From assembly GCA_947176285.1 (NCBI GenBank), contig CAMWQF010000006.1, positions 1 through 27,775 of the forward strand: a stretch of 27,775 nucleotides of DNA, in the 5' to 3' direction. Made by a program: the position numbers and the translations under genes. How positions within the stretch are numbered: the first letter of the stretch is position 1; each line of letters opens with the position of its first letter. Source of the stretch: an uncultured Porphyromonadaceae bacterium. GTDB taxonomy: Bacteria > Bacteroidota > Bacteroidia > Bacteroidales > Muribaculaceae. Positions 12,523 through 17,815 of the stretch are shown here, piece after piece. The notes under the pieces are model-generated. The model was not told the DNA's origin. It saw nothing but the letters and a program-made list of their open reading frames with translations, and did no database searches.

Positions 12523-12681
12523 TTACATTTCGTCATTCCATTCATCTTTTTCTTTTTCGGTTTCGCAATCATATAAACACTTTTTCATCCCGCATCCACA
12601 ATTTGTTTTATAGGTATCGCAACCTAAATCCAAATAACAATATTTGCAATTTTCAGGATGACTATTTTGTTGTTTTTTCAT
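12523..12681 (-). CDS. Cys-rich mini-protein (52 aa), single-gene cassette
   Basis: MKKQQNSHPENCKYCYLDLG followed by five more cysteines (seven in 52 residues, at 12, 15, 21, 28, 30, 35 and 39), then an acidic tail ending DEWNDEM. The spacing could hold one or two zinc ions or make disulfides; with no signal peptide, zinc is likelier. It follows AGGAGGTGAAAGC behind element P7 and is closed by its own terminator. Function unknown. Confidence 0.68.
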   Translation of the reverse strand: MKKQQNSHPENCKYCYLDLGCDTYKTNCGCGMKKCLYDCETEKEKDEWNDEM

Positions 12682-12688
12682 GCTTTCA

Positions 12689-12724
12689 CCTCCTTTCCTA
12701 TATAAGGATAAGAAAAAAATACGA
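12689..12724 (-). promoter_or_regulatory. Conserved element P7
   Basis: Minus strand TTTTCGTATTTTTTTCTTATC, CTTATATAGGAAAGGAGG. Short-leader form. It is fused to the T-tract of the preceding terminator. Confidence 0.6.
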
Positions 12725-12760
12725 AAAGACTAAGTTCAGGAAACCCCAAACTTTTGTCTT
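12711..12760 (-). terminator. Terminator of the 37-aa gene
   Basis: AAGTTTGGG-GTTT-CCTGAACTT (9 bp) with outer AAGAC/GTCTT pairs, then TTCGTATTTTTTTC. A strong intrinsic terminator that overlaps the upstream end of element P7. Confidence 0.75.
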
Positions 12761-12766
12761 ATGTTC

Positions 12767-12880
12767 TTATACATTCTTTAAAGCCCGAATAATTCGTATA
12801 ACGTTTAGAATTATCTGAGTTACCAGCGTGCCTATATACGCATCTCGCTCTGTTTTCTCCCAATTAATTCTCCGTTTCAT
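12767..12880 (-). CDS. Amphipathic mini-protein (37 aa), single-gene cassette
   Basis: MKRRINWEKTERDAYIGTLV followed by a helix QIILNVIRIIRALKNV with Ile/Leu on one face and Arg/Lys on the other, so probably a membrane-surface or short transmembrane helix. AGGAGGATGATTTT precedes the ATG at 12880. It has its own element (P8) and terminator. Function unknown. Confidence 0.65.
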   Translation of the reverse strand: MKRRINWEKTERDAYIGTLVTQIILNVIRIIRALKNV

Positions 12881-12889
12881 AAAATCATC

Positions 12890-12931
12890 CTCCTTTATAT
12901 TTTCTATATATAGGTAAGATAATTCTGCGAA
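12890..12931 (-). promoter_or_regulatory. Conserved element P8
   Basis: Minus strand TTCGCAGAATTATCTTACC, TATATATAGAAAATATAA, AGGAGG. The upstream box is changed (CGCAGAAT) but the TCTTACC-TATATA core is kept. Confidence 0.55.
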
Positions 12932-12955
12932 AAGAGAAAGGCGAAGTTTTAATCA

Positions 12956-13321
12956 TTATACAGAAACTTTTTTAAGTGTTAAAGTTATCTTCCCTGTATG
13001 ACCAACACGTCCTATAATATCTCCATACTCATCGATTTCATACCTTACGAGTAATTTCGGATTTAATTCCCTATCAAAAATCGGCTGTATTGCGTCTTTA
13101 ATAGCCTTAACATATTCAGGATTCACATCTTCAAAATACTCACCATAAGCAAATGGCTTTCCGGTTTTCTCCCAATCAGAATTTACTCTGTCTATGTTAG
13201 CATTAAATAACTCAACTGCCCGACTTCTATGCTCCATAAATAGATTCTCGATCAATGGCTGAAATATACCACGAATATTTTCGAATTTAAATTCCGCTTT
13301 ATATAAATCTTCCATATTCAC
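12956..13321 (-). CDS. Hypothetical protein (121 aa)
   Basis: A helical N-terminal region (LYKAEFKFENIRGIFQPLIE) and a long helical middle with a KPFAYGEYFEDVNPEYVKAI stretch, then two or three strands (LLVRYEIDEYG, GKITLTLKKV). The start is GTG 13321 or ATG 13315, with GGGAGATAATTTAAG upstream. It follows element P9; I saw no clear terminator before the next element. Unrecognised. Confidence 0.7.
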   Translation of the reverse strand: MNMEDLYKAEFKFENIRGIFQPLIENLFMEHRSRAVELFNANIDRVNSDWEKTGKPFAYGEYFEDVNPEYVKAIKDAIQPIFDRELNPKLLVRYEIDEYGDIIGRVGHTGKITLTLKKVSV

Positions 13322-13348
13322 CTTAAATTATCTCCCTTCTTATATCGC

Positions 13349-13380
13349 CTTTCTCATATAAGGTAAAGATAATTCCTCGA
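13349..13380 (-). promoter_or_regulatory. Conserved element P9 (most divergent)
   Basis: Minus strand TTCGAGGAATTATCTTTACC, TTATATGAGAAAGG. One extra T in CTTTACC, and TATATG instead of TATATA. Weakest match but in the right position, after a terminator and before a gene. Confidence 0.5.
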
Positions 13381-13418
13381 ATAAAAAATAAAAGGCCAGG
13401 ATTTTCTCCCGACCCTTT
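13381..13418 (-). terminator. Terminator of the 43-aa gene
   Basis: AAAGG-G-TCGGGA with loop GAAAA and TCCTGG-CCTTT, followed by TATTTTTTATTCG. A strong intrinsic terminator. It shares the GGGA-GAAAA-TCC core with the hairpin at 10107-10143. Confidence 0.75.
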
Positions 13419-13439
13419 ACTCCGTAATAAAACTGTAAA

Positions 13440-13571
13440 CTAATCTTCAGTAACCCAGGCAATGAAGCCGTCAGAAACCAGACTGGTTACTATATACATT
13501 ATGTAGCATAATCCCGATAATAATATAACCTTACCAGCCATTGTTTTCCTGAATTTTTTAAACATCATCAT
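13440..13571 (-). CDS. Small membrane protein (43 aa), single-gene cassette
   Basis: The frame starts MMMFKKFRKTMAGK and has one transmembrane segment (VILLSGLCYIMYIVTSLV, about residues 15-32) and a short acidic tail. It is preceded by AGGAGGATAAAGGT (the first of three ATGs, 13571) behind element P10 and is closed by the terminator at 13381-13418. It lies next to the holin gene, so a lysis accessory role is possible but unproven. Confidence 0.65.
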   Translation of the reverse strand: MMMFKKFRKTMAGKVILLSGLCYIMYIVTSLVSDGFIAWVTED

Positions 13572-13579
13572 ACCTTTAT

Positions 13580-13633
13580 CCTCCTATAAAATAGTTTATT
13601 GGTTTCCATATAGGAGTAAGATATTTTCACGAA
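13580..13633 (-). promoter_or_regulatory. Conserved element P10 with RBS-pairing leader
   Basis: Minus strand TTCGTGAAAATATCTTACT, CCTATATGG, AAACCAATAAACTATTTTAT, AGGAGG. CTCCTATA (13609-13616) pairs with TATAGGAG (13581-13588). It begins directly at the holin stop codon and is the first element met at the end of the late operon. Confidence 0.65.
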
Positions 13634-14125
13634 TTACTCGTCATTGGGCGGATCTTCATCACCGTCAATCTCATCAACAGCCTTCTCCAGCACTTTGTTG
13701 GCCACGGAAAGGCCTTTTATCAATATTTTGGGCGGATGATAACCAGCCTCGACCAGGTTCTCCAATATGGACCGGAATTCATTTATAATAAGAGCGAGGA
13801 TGGTGAAGTATCCAATGTATAAAGAGAAACTCAGGTCTATGTTCAATGTGTTCCCGACGTCAATAAACACAGCGGACATAGAAAAAGCCACCATTATGAT
13901 CAGCCAATAACCAACCTTCTTGATGACGCCTTTTGCTCCCTTTTCTGAACTGATCTCGTTTTTCAGCCTGGCCTTGATGTAGGTTCCGCTTATGAGATCG
14001 ATCACGTTTGCAAACAGGAAAATGCCGAACAGCGCCCAATGATCCCCAAGCATGTAGGATAAGAACGCCGCCACAGCAGCCAGAATTGTATTCGTTTTGT
14101 TAATGAACGGAGAAATAAGTTCCAT
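13634..14125 (-). CDS. Phage holin (PF05105-like, 163 aa)
   Basis: Holins oligomerise in the host membrane and open it at the end of infection so the endolysin can reach the wall. Four hydrophobic segments are visible (about 13-27, 30-49, 71-90 and 99-118), with the ANVIDLISGTYIKARLKNEI motif after the second and a basic GAKGVIKKVGYW turn, both typical of the toxin-secretion/phage-lysis holin family. The charged C-terminal tail ends DGDEDPPNDE. AAGGAGGTGTTTAT precedes the start. The metallopeptidase gene is 12 bases upstream. No endolysin gene is visible in the window. Confidence 0.88.
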   Translation of the reverse strand: MELISPFINKTNTILAAVAAFLSYMLGDHWALFGIFLFANVIDLISGTYIKARLKNEISSEKGAKGVIKKVGYWLIIMVAFSMSAVFIDVGNTLNIDLSFSLYIGYFTILALIINEFRSILENLVEAGYHPPKILIKGLSVANKVLEKAVDEIDGDEDPPNDE

Positions 14126-14137
14126 ATAAACACCTCC

Positions 14138-14527
14138 TTAAGCCATGAGTCTTTCAAACTCTTTTGGAATCTTTTTCCACGCGTCATACCCGAGGGTAGC
14201 GTATGCAGTCTTAAATATCCGAAAACCGAAATCGGCCAGGAAATTACAAATAAATTCTTCCATTTTGATCCAGTATCTCGGATAAACCATACTATGGATT
14301 TCATCTAGAAGTCCAAAACTGTAGAGAGCACAATGTCCAAGTTCATGCAAAAACACCGTCATAAGGAAATCGCCCCTTAATCGGTTTGACAAGTAAACAC
14401 GTCCCGTTTCAGGATCTGTCGTTGCAACACGAAAACGATTTGTTCTGTCCACAAGCATTGAATTATTTTGATCTACAAAAAGGACCTCCCAATAAAACCC
14501 ATTCATCGTAAAAGAGTCATTACTCAA
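14138..14527 (-). CDS. Small zinc metallopeptidase-like protein, HELGH motif (129 aa)
   Basis: Residues 61-65 are HELGH, the HExxH zinc-peptidase signature, in a hydrophobic helix (FLMTVFLHELGHC); Glu90 or Glu91 (MEEFICNFLADFG) is the likely third ligand. The remainder has the strands and helices of a minimal gluzincin-type fold. The substrate is unknown; related small phage peptidases are thought to act on host regulators, a phage structural protein or the wall. The start is probably TTG 14527, overlapping the upstream TGA; ATG 14506 is an alternative. It is placed between structural genes and the holin. Confidence 0.8.
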   Translation of the reverse strand: MSNDSFTMNGFYWEVLFVDQNNSMLVDRTNRFRVATTDPETGRVYLSNRLRGDFLMTVFLHELGHCALYSFGLLDEIHSMVYPRYWIKMEEFICNFLADFGFRIFKTAYATLGYDAWKKIPKEFERLMA

Positions 14528-15282
14528 CTCTTAGTCATCTCCTGGAAGAGCTGTCCCACGTCCTTCTTCATTTTCTCCCGAACGCGGGGGTCTGCATCCA
14601 CCCACATGTCCCGTAAAGATTCCATAGCTCTGATGGTACTCTTCTCGATGTTCTCGTTCATTTTCATCTTATCTTCGTCTTTGTGGGACTCAGTGTAGTG
14701 ACGTTTAGCAGATTTGTAATTGTCATAATCCATTCCATGAACCGACATTGATCTGCCGTCGCTATATTCCGCCAAGTCATACCCCATAGTATTTCTAGGG
14801 GATTTGGACATATCACCTGTAACAGGAGTTTCCCCATTCCAGCTCCCCCTGGGATCGCCATCATCATACCCCATTCTGATCATATGACCATCCATCATGT
14901 CGCCCCGCATATGATACGGAATATAGGGATCAGCACCTCTTATGAAGGGATTGGGAGTATAGCCGGTACGATGACCGTGTCCCTTGGATGCGTATCTCCC
15001 ATCGGAATACCTCCAGTTGTCATAACCCATCCGCTGCGAGAATTCGGGATCGCCATCTTCTTCAAGAGCCAGACAAGTCATGACCTCGTAGTACTTCTTT
15101 TTCATGCATTTCTCTTCGGTCTCAGATAAATCCTTGACCATATCCACCAACTGACCGACAGCCTCCACGACGCAGGGTTCTCTGAAATACTCCTTGCCTT
15201 CGCTTACTTCGCAGGCAATCCACTCCAGGAGAGTCTGCTTAACGCCGCCAATCATCCCGATTGTAGCAAGTGTTTCCTTCAT
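14524..15282 (-). CDS. Conserved phage-associated protein with MGYD/YSDGR repeats (252 aa)
   Basis: The N-terminal 80 residues are helical and acidic. The middle (about 85-200) is Gly/Asp/Tyr/Met-rich with repeated units: RMGYDNWRYSDGRYASKGHG, then IRMGYDDGDP, then TMGYDLAEYSDGR. The C-terminal 50 residues form a charged helix. I recognise this from gut Clostridia prophages as a conserved unknown; the repeats look like an extended or structural linker. Start follows AGGAGGGGATAAT. It may be a virion protein, judged by its place between fibre and lysis genes. Confidence 0.75.
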   Translation of the reverse strand: MKETLATIGMIGGVKQTLLEWIACEVSEGKEYFREPCVVEAVGQLVDMVKDLSETEEKCMKKKYYEVMTCLALEEDGDPEFSQRMGYDNWRYSDGRYASKGHGHRTGYTPNPFIRGADPYIPYHMRGDMMDGHMIRMGYDDGDPRGSWNGETPVTGDMSKSPRNTMGYDLAEYSDGRSMSVHGMDYDNYKSAKRHYTESHKDEDKMKMNENIEKSTIRAMESLRDMWVDADPRVREKMKKDVGQLFQEMTKS

Positions 15283-15283
15283 A

Positions 15284-15691
15284 TTATCCCCTCCTATCTA
15301 TCACAAAGGCCGAATTAGGAGCCAGGGTTACAGGAACCGTTCCGGTGTTAATAACGCTTACACGATCGGCATCGCAGCAGCATACCTTGTATCTTGTCTC
15401 GGTGGAAATGTTGTTCAGGACATCCGCTGTTTCCGGAGTACTGTTCATGGCTGTCTCCACTAAGGGACTTCCAGACACAGCAATAGATAACTGCATCGCT
15501 GCCCCCGCCGTTGCGGAAGATACATTTCCTGAGAATCCGAGGCTATACGCCGCATTAGATCTCAATTTTGCAGATGTGGGGAGCTGTCTTCTCCAGCATT
15601 CACAATTCCCAGTCCTGAGAATCACATTGTCGAAGGTAACAGCCTGCCCCGGTTGAATCGTTTGTGCAGTCAGATTAGATAACACTAACAT
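15284..15691 (-). CDS. Jelly-roll-like (C1q/BclA-type) protein (135 aa)
   Basis: The sequence alternates short strands with Thr, Asn and Ala-rich turns: AYSLGFSGNVSSATAGAAMQ, then QLSIAVSGSPLVETAMNST, then CCCDADRVSVINTGTVPVT, then NSAFVIDR. This pattern is typical of TNF/C1q-like jelly-roll domains seen in clostridial phage and spore-surface proteins. It would make a small trimeric knob. The start is most likely ATG 15691 (AGGAGG 11 bases upstream) rather than TTG 15697. A surface-exposed virion or decoration role is inferred. Confidence 0.7.
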   Translation of the reverse strand: MLVLSNLTAQTIQPGQAVTFDNVILRTGNCECWRRQLPTSAKLRSNAAYSLGFSGNVSSATAGAAMQLSIAVSGSPLVETAMNSTPETADVLNNISTETRYKVCCCDADRVSVINTGTVPVTLAPNSAFVIDRRG

Positions 15692-15723
15692 ATCCAAAGA
15701 TACCTCCTTTTCATTTTAATTGA

Positions 15724-15771
15724 TTTTTGGAAGGAGGAAGGAACCGTAAAATCCCCTCCTCCAACATTTTT
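15724..15771. terminator. Symmetric hairpin, terminator-like on both strands
   Basis: TTGGA-A-GGAGG pairs with CCTCC-TCCAA, with AT-rich flanks (ATTTTTGG on one side, CATTTTTAC on the other). It lies in the largest non-coding gap, between the Gly-rich and the jelly-roll genes. On the minus strand it is followed by AAAATC only, so termination in that direction may be partial. Confidence 0.55.
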
Positions 15772-15799
15772 ACAATATTCAGTTTTCAATAGACATTTA

Positions 15800-15822
15800 C
15801 CAGAATCCGTGCATGACTCTGG
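15800..15822 (-). other. Stem-loop in the 15692-15921 gap
   Basis: CCAGAGTC-ATGCACG-GATTCTGG on the minus strand (8-bp stem with one G-U pair, 7-base loop), between the Gly-rich gene and the hairpin at 15724-15771. No T-run follows, so it is not a terminator by itself; it could be part of a structured leader RNA. Confidence 0.4.
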
Positions 15823-15877
15823 GCTTGGTTTTTGTTGTAATAGTGCGATTGCCTGTTAATAATTCTTTTGTATTTTA

Positions 15878-15895
15878 ATCAAGTTTAAACCTGAT
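15878..15895. other. Near-palindrome, candidate operator
   Basis: ATCA-GGTTTAAACT-TGAT (minus strand) is symmetric at 16 of 18 positions around GTTTAAAC. It lies 27 bases downstream of the stop of the Gly-rich gene. It could be a protein-binding site or chance in AT-rich sequence. Confidence 0.3.
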
Positions 15896-15921
15896 AGTTT
15901 TCTCTTTTGTGTGACTATGAT

Positions 15922-16752
15922 TTAGCAGCCCTGGCAGCCACCGCATCTGTTTCCGTTGCAGTCATTGTAATTCCCATAACCCCAGTTGGTCTGCTGAGGG
16001 AATACCAGGCCGGTGTTGGGATTACAGGTGAGGTACGCAGGTCTGGAAGCGGGCTGCAGCGTGTTGATCAGGTAATTGGACTGAGCCAGCAGAGCGGAAT
16101 CCCGATCGCATGCGTTCAGCTTTCTCTCCAGCTCGGCAATATACCGGTTCTGATTCTGGATCTCCAGGCCAGTGAAGCCATCACGAATGGTGTTATTCAG
16201 CATCTGGAAGCCCTGATTCTGGTTCTGGATAATCGCATCACCGGTCTGGTGTACGTTGTTACCCAGTGCACAGGACTGAGTTGCCATATTGTACTGCAGA
16301 TCCTTGACAGCGGCCCTGTTGTCGCAGCAACAATCAGCCAGCTGCCTGGAAATTGCATTTGCGTTCTGCATGTTGGCCACAGTATCTGCCTGGATTGCAT
16401 TGGTAATGCCGAAGCCGGTCTGCAGGATATTGGTGTTGATCCCGTTCATCTGATTCAGCTGATCGTAACCCAGGCTGCAGATACCACTGTTCAGACCGTC
16501 CAGCTTGGTGATGATCTGGGAAGTGTCGAATCCTCTCTGCATACCAGCACCGGTATCGTACACTGCCTGACCACCGCCATTTCCTCTATAGCCGTAGCCT
16601 CCACCCCATCCGCCGAAGATAGCGAACAGAATGATCAGGATCCACCAGCCATTGCCGTCTCCCCAACCGCCATTGTTGTTACCATCGTTGTTTCTTGTTA
16701 CAGCTGCAATATCCGCCAAACTGGGAGAAGCAGCACCTCCGAACATACCCAT
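15922..16752 (-). CDS. Gly/Asn/Gln-rich phage-associated protein with Cys-rich ends (276 aa)
   Basis: Residues 20-62 are Gly/Asn/Trp-rich around a hydrophobic segment (WWILIILFAIFGGWGGGYGY), which could insert into a membrane or aggregate. The rest is a long helical region rich in Gln, Asn and Ala with heptad-like spacing (IITKLDGLNSGICSLGYDQL, DCCCDNRAAVKDLQ, NQGFQMLNNTIRDGF). A LERKLNACDRDSALLAQ helix follows and the C-terminus is Cys/Gly-rich (CNGNRCGGCQGC). I recognise the family from many gut Lachnospiraceae prophages; its role is unknown. Base composition is visibly more GC-rich than the left half. Confidence 0.8.
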   Translation of the reverse strand: MGMFGGAASPSLADIAAVTRNNDGNNNGGWGDGNGWWILIILFAIFGGWGGGYGYRGNGGGQAVYDTGAGMQRGFDTSQIITKLDGLNSGICSLGYDQLNQMNGINTNILQTGFGITNAIQADTVANMQNANAISRQLADCCCDNRAAVKDLQYNMATQSCALGNNVHQTGDAIIQNQNQGFQMLNNTIRDGFTGLEIQNQNRYIAELERKLNACDRDSALLAQSNYLINTLQPASRPAYLTCNPNTGLVFPQQTNWGYGNYNDCNGNRCGGCQGC

Positions 16753-16831
16753 AATATGTCCTCCTTATAATTTTTATTTTACAATCCGAGAAAATCATCT
16801 TGCGCGCTTAGAATCATTCCTCAGAGTGCAA

Positions 16832-17047
16832 TCACATATGAAACATATTTCTCAGACCATTCTGTGCCTGTTGTGCGGCATCCTGGGGGTTTAACCCATA
16901 GGTCTGACAAAGATTTTGAGCCAACTGCTGGCCCTGTGCGACGTCCCCGGTATTAACAATATTCAGGAACTGCTGCGCGATCTGGTTATTTCTCAAATCC
17001 GGACGATTTAAGATGGTTTGCATTGCCACTTGTAATAAAGGATTCAT
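16832..17047 (-). CDS. Gln/Asn-rich helical protein (71 aa)
   Basis: A small helical protein, MNPLLQVAMQTILNRPDLRN through a Gln/Ala-rich C-terminal half (DAAQQAQNGLRNMFHM). Start follows TGGAGGTGTTTAAAATATC. It is followed by a 79-base gap and the Gly-rich gene, which has a similar Gln/Asn/Ala bias, so the two may act together. Unrecognised beyond co-occurrence in gut prophages as I recall it. Confidence 0.72.
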   Translation of the reverse strand: MNPLLQVAMQTILNRPDLRNNQIAQQFLNIVNTGDVAQGQQLAQNLCQTYGLNPQDAAQQAQNGLRNMFHM

Positions 17048-17053
17048 GATATT

Positions 17054-17584
17054 TTAAACACCTCCATTTGAGAATTTGGGAGCGACTCCTTCGGTTACTG
17101 GTTTGCTAAGTTCCGTATACTTTTCCGGATCGACACTCCTTTGAATAGCGTCGAGCTTCTTCATGATGATGTTGAAAGGATCCTGCTCTGCCTGTTGTGC
17201 GGCCACTTCCTCCGGAATCACCAGATTGTAGGTATCCGTATGAATAAGACCATCATGCCCCCAAGTCTTTACAAATACCCTGGAACGATCCCTTGTCAGA
17301 AACACGCCGTAATTTCCGTCCATGGGAACTTCATTGGCGACAATTTCCTGCTCCGCATTCACCATCCGACCATAGGTAAGATCTGGGGGAGATGGCTGTG
17401 GAGTAGGTGCGGGTCTTGTTGTGTTCATGGATTGGGATAAACCGTAGTAGTTCCCAGTGGATTGAGTGCTCATTTGCCCGCCCACATTCATCCAATTTGG
17501 ATTTTGAACAGATCTAATAGGACCGCCAGGAATTGGCCCGTCCATGTAATATTGGTTTGAATTGACGTTACCAAATTGCGACAT
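17054..17584 (-). CDS. Pro/Asn-rich N-terminal plus small beta domain (176 aa)
   Basis: Residues 1-75 are low-complexity (Asn, Gly, Pro, Ser, Gln: PAPTPQPSPPD). Residues 76-125 form a compact domain (AEQEIVANEVPMDGNYGVFL, DRSRVFVKTWGHDGLIHTDT). The C-terminal 50 residues form a helix followed by a short tail. The central motif (VPMDG, then a strand, then KTWG.DG.I.T) is one I associate with conserved clostridial phage proteins of unknown function. Start follows AGAAAGGAGTAATT. Confidence 0.74.
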   Translation of the reverse strand: MSQFGNVNSNQYYMDGPIPGGPIRSVQNPNWMNVGGQMSTQSTGNYYGLSQSMNTTRPAPTPQPSPPDLTYGRMVNAEQEIVANEVPMDGNYGVFLTRDRSRVFVKTWGHDGLIHTDTYNLVIPEEVAAQQAEQDPFNIIMKKLDAIQRSVDPEKYTELSKPVTEGVAPKFSNGGV

Positions 17585-17586
17585 AA

Positions 17587-17805
17587 TTACTCCTTTCTAC
17601 CAGCATGAGTCAGCCAGTATAAAAACCGAAAGATAAAGAATAGTGGATCTACAACCAAGAAGAATCCATAAAGAATTATAACGCCAACCCAGTTCAGATC
17701 GTTACATTCGTATAACTGTTCCGGCGTAGCAGCCATCTCATGAAAATGAGGGAGAAATGATAGGAATACAACAATTATAACAACCACATAAATCCTTAAA
17801 AACAT
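17587..17805 (-). CDS. Small membrane protein (72 aa)
   Basis: Two hydrophobic segments: the N-terminal MFLRIYVVVIIVVFLSFLPH and VGVIILYGFFLVVDPLFFIF; the tail is WLTHAGRKE. I use ATG 17805, six bases after GAGGTG; GTG 17814 is the alternative. It follows the tail-fibre stop at once. A holin-like or envelope role is possible, but nothing marks it. Confidence 0.7.
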   Translation of the reverse strand: MFLRIYVVVIIVVFLSFLPHFHEMAATPEQLYECNDLNWVGVIILYGFFLVVDPLFFIFRFLYWLTHAGRKE

Positions 17806-17815
17806 ATATCGCACC

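Noticed and set aside
917..13633. CRISPR array from the ten repeated elements
   Set aside because: Spacing is irregular (hundreds to thousands of bases), the copies always sit before genes in one orientation, and the intervening sequence is coding.
15907..16770. A 287-codon plus-strand frame opposite the Gly-rich gene
   Set aside because: It is a full-length shadow of the minus-strand gene. It has no ribosome site, its product is a run of Val/Ile/Leu/Gln typical of antisense frames, and every supported gene is on the other strand.
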